Source: Paenibacillus dokdonensis (GTDB taxonomy: Bacteria > Bacillota > Bacilli > Paenibacillales > Paenibacillaceae). From it: 64,000 bases of DNA. Location of the stretch: NCBI RefSeq assembly GCF_004916975.1, contig NZ_STGQ01000001.1:3885779-3949778 (forward strand), in the 5' to 3' direction. The position numbers were made by a program, and so were the translations under genes. The notes below the pieces were generated by a model. That model did no database searches, was not told where the DNA came from, and was given only the letters and a program-made list of their open reading frames with translations. Position 1 is the stretch's first letter, and each line of letters opens with the position of its first letter. Below, one piece after another: positions 60,586 through 64,000 of this stretch.

Positions 60586-62640
60586 TTAATAAATGTGACG
60601 GCTCTGAGCGTCCGGTATTCCCGACTTTCGATAAAAGTATGTATTGATGACATCCCGCCACTGCTTCGCATTGCCCTCTTGCCAGCCCAGCCGTTCCGCG
60701 ACTTGTTCAAAGCGCACGGGGTCCACTTCGTTTTTCAACTCCTGCCAGCGGCTGACCCAGGCCTCAACCCTCTCCACCCCTTCGAAATGAGTGTCATAAA
60801 TATGCTGGATTACCGTTTTTCCCGATTTCAACTTATGACTATAGGAGACATGGTGAAAAAATAGCAGCAGTTCATCAGGGCAGGTATCTAGCGATTCATA
60901 ACATCTCCCGTTTGCGGGAGCATATTGCCCGGTATAACCGGTCCCTGTGGAAAGCGTTCGGTTCACGCCGATTCCATGGCAGTCGGCAAAGTGATAGGTT
61001 CCCCACTTGGAATACTCATATCCGTCCACATTGACGGCATAGTGGTAATCTGGCTGCACCATCCAGCCTACGCCGAGGGGAGCCGTGTAGCTCTCATAAA
61101 TAGACCAGGATTGCAGCAGCAGCTCCGTTACCACCGCAGCAACACATCCCACGCAGCCAAAGGTCAGTCTGCTCCATTCGCTAGCGATTTCTTCCGCTGC
61201 CAAATCCGGGTCCCAAGCCAACCGTCCAAATCCGAACAGGTTGGCCTGCGCCAGATGATGACCAGTCCAATTGTCGTCATCGCCAATGTTAGAAACGCCG
61301 GTAATCCCGCTGTGACGGTAGAGATGGAGCTTGCCGGCGGCGATTTGTTTCACGGTACTGCCCGGCCCTTTAAAATAAGTATCAAAGTCTAACGCCTGTT
61401 TCCACTGCGGCACAAGGAAGCATATATCGCGCTGCTGTCCGGTATATTCCTGCGCGATCTGAAACTCTATCATTTGATTGGTATGCTCCATGGCCCCAAA
61501 CAGAGGAGATACGGGTTCCCTTACCTGAAAATCCATCGGTCCGTTCTTGATTTGCAAAATAACGTTGTCCCTGAAACGGCCGTCCAGTGGACGGAAATGA
61601 TCATATGCTGCTCTCGCCCGGTCTGTGGAGCGGTCCCTCCAGTCCTGATGACAGTCGTAGACGAAACATCTCCACAGTACCAGGCCCCCGAATGGAGCTA
61701 ACGCATCTGCCAGCATATTGGCTCCATCGGCATGATCACGACCGTAGGTGAACGGGCCTGGGCGATTCTCGGAATCCGCCTTGACCAGAAAACCGCCAAA
61801 ATCGGGAATACTCTGGTAGATCTCCGCCGCTTTGTCACGCCACCATGTTCGGACTCCTTCATCCAGCGGATCGGCGGTTGTCAGGTCTCCCAATTCCATC
61901 GAGGCTGCAAAATTCACGCTCAGAAACAGACGAATGCCATACCGTCCGAACACGCTTGCGAGCTTGGCCACATCCGGCAAAAAAGCATCGGTAATCAGCT
62001 TCGTTTCCTCATGATGAACATTGACATTGTTGACGGCGATGGCGTTGATGCCTACGGAAGCCAGCAGCCTGGCATATTCACGTATCCGTTCGGATTTCTG
62101 AAGAATACGGTTCTCGCGATAGAAAATGGAGCCTCCGGAATAGCCTCGCTCCACTGTTCCGTCCATGTTGTCCCACTGGTTGATCATGCGTAAGGCGTTT
62201 CGCGGCGTCTGCGCAATGTTCAGATTCTCCAGTTCCGCCTCGGTTCCGAGCAGCCGCAAGAAATGAAACACGGCGTACAGAAGCCCCTTTTCAGAACCGC
62301 CATAGAGCACCGCACACCTTTCCGCTCCTTCACCACCAGATCGTATGGCGTATCCTTCCTCTGTAATCGAATGCGCTTTCAATTCTTGTATCATGGATTC
62401 TGCAGCAAACCGCGCTCCAAACACAATCATCGGCAGACCGGATTTCACCGTCAACTTGGGATGAATACCCGTGAATGACACAATTCCATTCATAAGCTCC
62501 TCAATTGCCACGCCTCCAATTACCTGATCAGGATTTACACTTGCGGTAACACATCCTAGTAAGGGGCGAGCGGCTTCGATCCGTGCTGCAAACTTCCATC
62601 GCTCCTCCGTTAACCAAGCCTGATAACCTCGTGATTTCAA
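60586..62640 (-). CDS. aguA: Alpha-glucuronidase, GH67
   Basis: A 684-residue cytoplasmic enzyme that removes 4-O-methyl-glucuronic acid from xylan-derived aldouronic acids. GH67 marks are PRNALRMINQWDNMDGTVERGYSGGSIFY, NAIAVNNVNVH, the catalytic region GGFLVKADSENRPGPFTYGRDHADGANMLA, and GGLVLWRCFVYD. There is no signal peptide. The start is a TTG at 62640 set by GGAGAGG. It heads the GH67-Nif3-GH2-remnant run and is preceded by about 270 nt of leader and a GntR-controlled promoter. In relatives it is found with the aldouronate importer LplAB-YtcQ; an LplB-type gene occurs at the far left of this window but is not linked. Confidence 0.95.
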   Translation of the reverse strand: MKSRGYQAWLTEERWKFAARIEAARPLLGCVTASVNPDQVIGGVAIEELMNGIVSFTGIHPKLTVKSGLPMIVFGARFAAESMIQELKAHSITEEGYAIRSGGEGAERCAVLYGGSEKGLLYAVFHFLRLLGTEAELENLNIAQTPRNALRMINQWDNMDGTVERGYSGGSIFYRENRILQKSERIREYARLLASVGINAIAVNNVNVHHEETKLITDAFLPDVAKLASVFGRYGIRLFLSVNFAASMELGDLTTADPLDEGVRTWWRDKAAEIYQSIPDFGGFLVKADSENRPGPFTYGRDHADGANMLADALAPFGGLVLWRCFVYDCHQDWRDRSTDRARAAYDHFRPLDGRFRDNVILQIKNGPMDFQVREPVSPLFGAMEHTNQMIEFQIAQEYTGQQRDICFLVPQWKQALDFDTYFKGPGSTVKQIAAGKLHLYRHSGITGVSNIGDDDNWTGHHLAQANLFGFGRLAWDPDLAAEEIASEWSRLTFGCVGCVAAVVTELLLQSWSIYESYTAPLGVGWMVQPDYHYAVNVDGYEYSKWGTYHFADCHGIGVNRTLSTGTGYTGQYAPANGRCYESLDTCPDELLLFFHHVSYSHKLKSGKTVIQHIYDTHFEGVERVEAWVSRWQELKNEVDPVRFEQVAERLGWQEGNAKQWRDVINTYFYRKSGIPDAQSRHIY

Positions 62641-62891
62641 CTTGTTCCTCTCCTCTCACATTCTTGCAAGCATGCGCGCCGCCTAGACGCTCGCCGTGGA
62701 CCATATTCTAAAAGCCAAAGTAGCGCTATACGTTTTAAAAAAAGTATCATTCACCTTGACCAGATTTGTTCATTTCTTAGGATGCCGAAGATGCAATACT
62801 CCTCGAGGGTGCCACAGAAAACACTCAGGTAGTTATAGAGCTATAATAGCCTGCCACATTGAAGAACAACTCTGATCTTGCAATTCCGATA
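62641..62891 (-). other. Leader region of aguA
   Basis: About 250 nt between the aguA start and the operator. No convincing ORF or riboswitch is seen. A second possible promoter (TTGTTC-17-TTATAG near 62835-62865, minus strand) is weak. Confidence 0.35.
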
Positions 62892-62909
62892 AATCTTGTA
62901 TACAAGATT
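62892..62909. promoter_or_regulatory. Perfect 18-bp palindrome, probable GntR operator
   Basis: AATCTTGTA-TACAAGATT, a perfect palindrome with the TTGTATACAA core typical of FadR/FCD-type GntR regulators. It begins just downstream of the aguA -10 box. A partial copy (TTGTATACTA, 63031-63040) overlaps the gntR -10 region. Confidence 0.75.
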
Positions 62910-62915
62910 GTTATT

Positions 62916-62944
62916 ATCATAATCATCCTTTATATTTCTGTCAA
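62916..62944 (-). promoter_or_regulatory. Promoter of the aguA operon
   Basis: Minus strand TTGACA (62939-62944), 17-nt spacer, TATGAT (62916-62921), with the palindrome overlapping the start of transcription. Confidence 0.8.
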
Positions 62945-63030
62945 TCATACATTCATGCTGAACCTTTAATATAATAAGCTAGAATGGTCATTTCCTCATG
63001 CAATGGATTATTTCTTTCATACTTTCATTG

Positions 63031-63040
63031 TTGTATACTA
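63031..63040. promoter_or_regulatory. Half-conserved GntR site at the gntR promoter
   Basis: TTGTATACTA matches eight bases of the TTGTATACAA core found at 62892-62909 and overlaps the likely -10 box TATACT of the gntR gene, suggesting weaker autoregulation. Confidence 0.45.
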
Positions 63041-63073
63041 GATAGGTACACTTCACACGGAAGCAGGGATACC

Positions 63074-63727
63074 ATGTCCAATAAGGCAGAAATCATGCAG
63101 CAATTAAAAAGCGAAATTTTAGCGTTAAACTTGAAACCTGGAACCATCCTCAGCGAAACCGCTTTGTCGGAACGCTTTCAGATATCACGAACTCCCCTGC
63201 GCGATGTGCTGAAGCAGTTATCTTTGGAAAGCTATATTGACATCTATCCCAAAAAAGGAAATTTGGTGTCCTTCATTGATTTAGACTCGGTTGAACAGAT
63301 GATTTACCTGAGAAGCACACTAGAGAAGGAGATTATCAAAGACCTTGCCGTACAGATGCCTCTAAGAGGCAACCTAGAACTGACGCAAATCCTGGACAAG
63401 CAGCAAGAGGCCGTCCAACGGGAGAACGCGCATGAGGCTTTTCTCGCGTGGGACGACGCATTCCATAAAACATTATTTGCTTTGGCAGGTCGCGAGTTCC
63501 TATGGAACTTGATTCAACAATATAATGTGCATTATATCCGTTACCGCAGGCTGCATTTGCTGAAGAGAGAGAAACTGGAGGAAATTCGGGACGAGCATCA
63601 GTTGATGTTGGATTGTATAACAAACCACAATCAGGAGAGTATCGAAGAACTCGTGCATCATCACCTGCATGAAGACATCAATGCGCGATATCTTCAAGAG
63701 AATTTTGCAGATTATATAAAAAAATGA
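63074..63727 (+). CDS. GntR-family regulator, FCD type
   Basis: A 217-residue regulator. Residues 1-70 are the winged helix (ILALNLKPGTILSETALSERFQISRTPLRDVLKQLSLESYIDIYPKKGNLVSFI), and the rest is the all-helical FCD effector domain with the metal or acid-binding set: WDDAFHK, DEHQLML and HHHLHED. FCD-type relatives UxuR/ExuR-like proteins respond to hexuronates. The ATG at 63074 follows AGGGATACC. It is divergent from aguA, and a perfect palindrome lies at the aguA promoter, so it probably represses the glucuronidase operon until an uronic acid is present; the effector is inferred. Confidence 0.92.
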   Translation: MSNKAEIMQQLKSEILALNLKPGTILSETALSERFQISRTPLRDVLKQLSLESYIDIYPKKGNLVSFIDLDSVEQMIYLRSTLEKEIIKDLAVQMPLRGNLELTQILDKQQEAVQRENAHEAFLAWDDAFHKTLFALAGREFLWNLIQQYNVHYIRYRRLHLLKREKLEEIRDEHQLMLDCITNHNQESIEELVHHHLHEDINARYLQENFADYIKK

Positions 63728-63844
63728 ATTTCTCAAAAAGATTTAACGCGCTTATAAATTCATTTCAAACAGGCTTGCCCCTGCAGTGTAATTGACTCAA
63801 ACATTCGATTACTTTTTTATGTAAGTTTAAACAATTATAACGAC

Positions 63845-63881
63845 AAAAACGCTGATCGGACAGTGCCCGATCAGCGTTTTT
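63845..63881 (-). terminator. Terminator of tRNA-Leu
   Basis: AAAAACGCTGATCGG and CCGATCAGCGTTTTT form a long perfect stem with a 6-nt loop and a T-run. Confidence 0.9.
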
Positions 63882-63907
63882 ATCAACGTCATATATGCGT
63901 TTATTTA

Positions 63908-63987
63908 TGCCGGTGAAGGGACTCGAACCCCCACGGTTTCCCTCACGATTTTGAGTCGCGCGCGTCTGCCAATTCCGCCACACCGGC
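63908..63987 (-). tRNA. tRNA-Leu (CAA)
   Basis: An 80-nt class II-type cloverleaf: acceptor GCCGGTG/CACCGGC, D arm GCGGAATTGGCAGACGC, anticodon stem CGCGA/TCGTG around CTCAAAA (anticodon CAA, reading UUG), a variable arm with AGGGAAACCGT, T loop GTTCGAGTC. Discriminator A; CCA not encoded. Confidence 0.96.
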
Positions 63988-64000
63988 TTAAAGAAAACGC

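Noticed and set aside
1..64000. CRISPR arrays, insertion sequences, prophage or integrated elements
   Set aside because: No regularly spaced repeats, transposase, integrase or phage structural genes were found; both tRNA genes lack flanking integrases or duplicated 3' ends.

Overview
The window reads as one stretch of a spore-forming, Gram-positive Firmicute chromosome, most likely Paenibacillus or a close relative. The gene order relA-dtd, hisS-aspS-tcdA, apt-recJ-sec-comN-spoVB-DUF421-yrzE-yajC-tgt-queA-ruvBA-bofC follows the Bacillus subtilis chromosome. Three features differ from B. subtilis and fit Paenibacillus: secD and secF are separate genes, a ruvC gene precedes ruvA, and plant-polysaccharide functions are present (an LplB-type permease, GH67 alpha-glucuronidase, several sugar importers). 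Shine-Dalgarno sites are strong, TTG and GTG starts are common, and T-box and intrinsic terminator structures are plentiful. I saw no insertion sequence, prophage, rRNA or CRISPR array.

Layout. 1-2.8 kb: start of an LplB-type sugar permease and a membrane-bound AraC regulator with a promoter/cre-like site. 2.9-3.5 kb: GNAT acetyltransferase. 3.6-11.7 kb: a PucR-linked cluster of six genes (hydantoin/Asp-Glu racemase family, OPT transporter, DUF917, DUF1177, AroM, M29 peptidase), which looks like an uptake and degradation pathway for an unknown amide, peptide or hydantoin-like compound. 11.9-14.2 kb: a CD3324-family gene with a 31-codon upstream ORF, then a TetR-SDR pair with a palindromic operator. 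14.3-18.6 kb: HelD and an ABC-F protein behind a long leader that has a short leader peptide and competing hairpins. 18.5-22.2 kb: small hypothetical, YhaM, NCS2 permease, TcdA. 22.2-25.7 kb: aspS and hisS behind a T-box. 25.9-31.6 kb: stress proteins, dtd, relA, uracil permease. 31.7-36.5 kb: sugar ABC importer operon with a DUF4127 gene. 36.7-43.4 kb: apt, recJ, cation efflux, secF, secD, comN. 43.6-47.6 kb: spoVB, DUF421, yrzE-like, PAP2. 47.7-54.7 kb: ruvC-ruvA-ruvB-spoIID/lytB-queA-tgt-yajC in one run. 54.8-56.9 kb: divergent LysR/ilvE. 57.1-59.4 kb: Gfo/Idh/MocA oxidoreductase, bofC, tRNA-Pro. 59.5-63.7 kb: glucuronoxylan locus (truncated GH2 remnant, Nif3-like protein, GH67) opposite a GntR regulator whose likely operator lies at the GH67 promoter. 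63.8-64 kb: tRNA-Leu.

The best candidates for undescribed biology are the PucR/OPT/DUF917/DUF1177/AroM cluster, the ABC-F leader attenuator, and the DUF4127 gene joined to a sugar importer. All calls come from reading the sequence and from memory of families; no searches were run.
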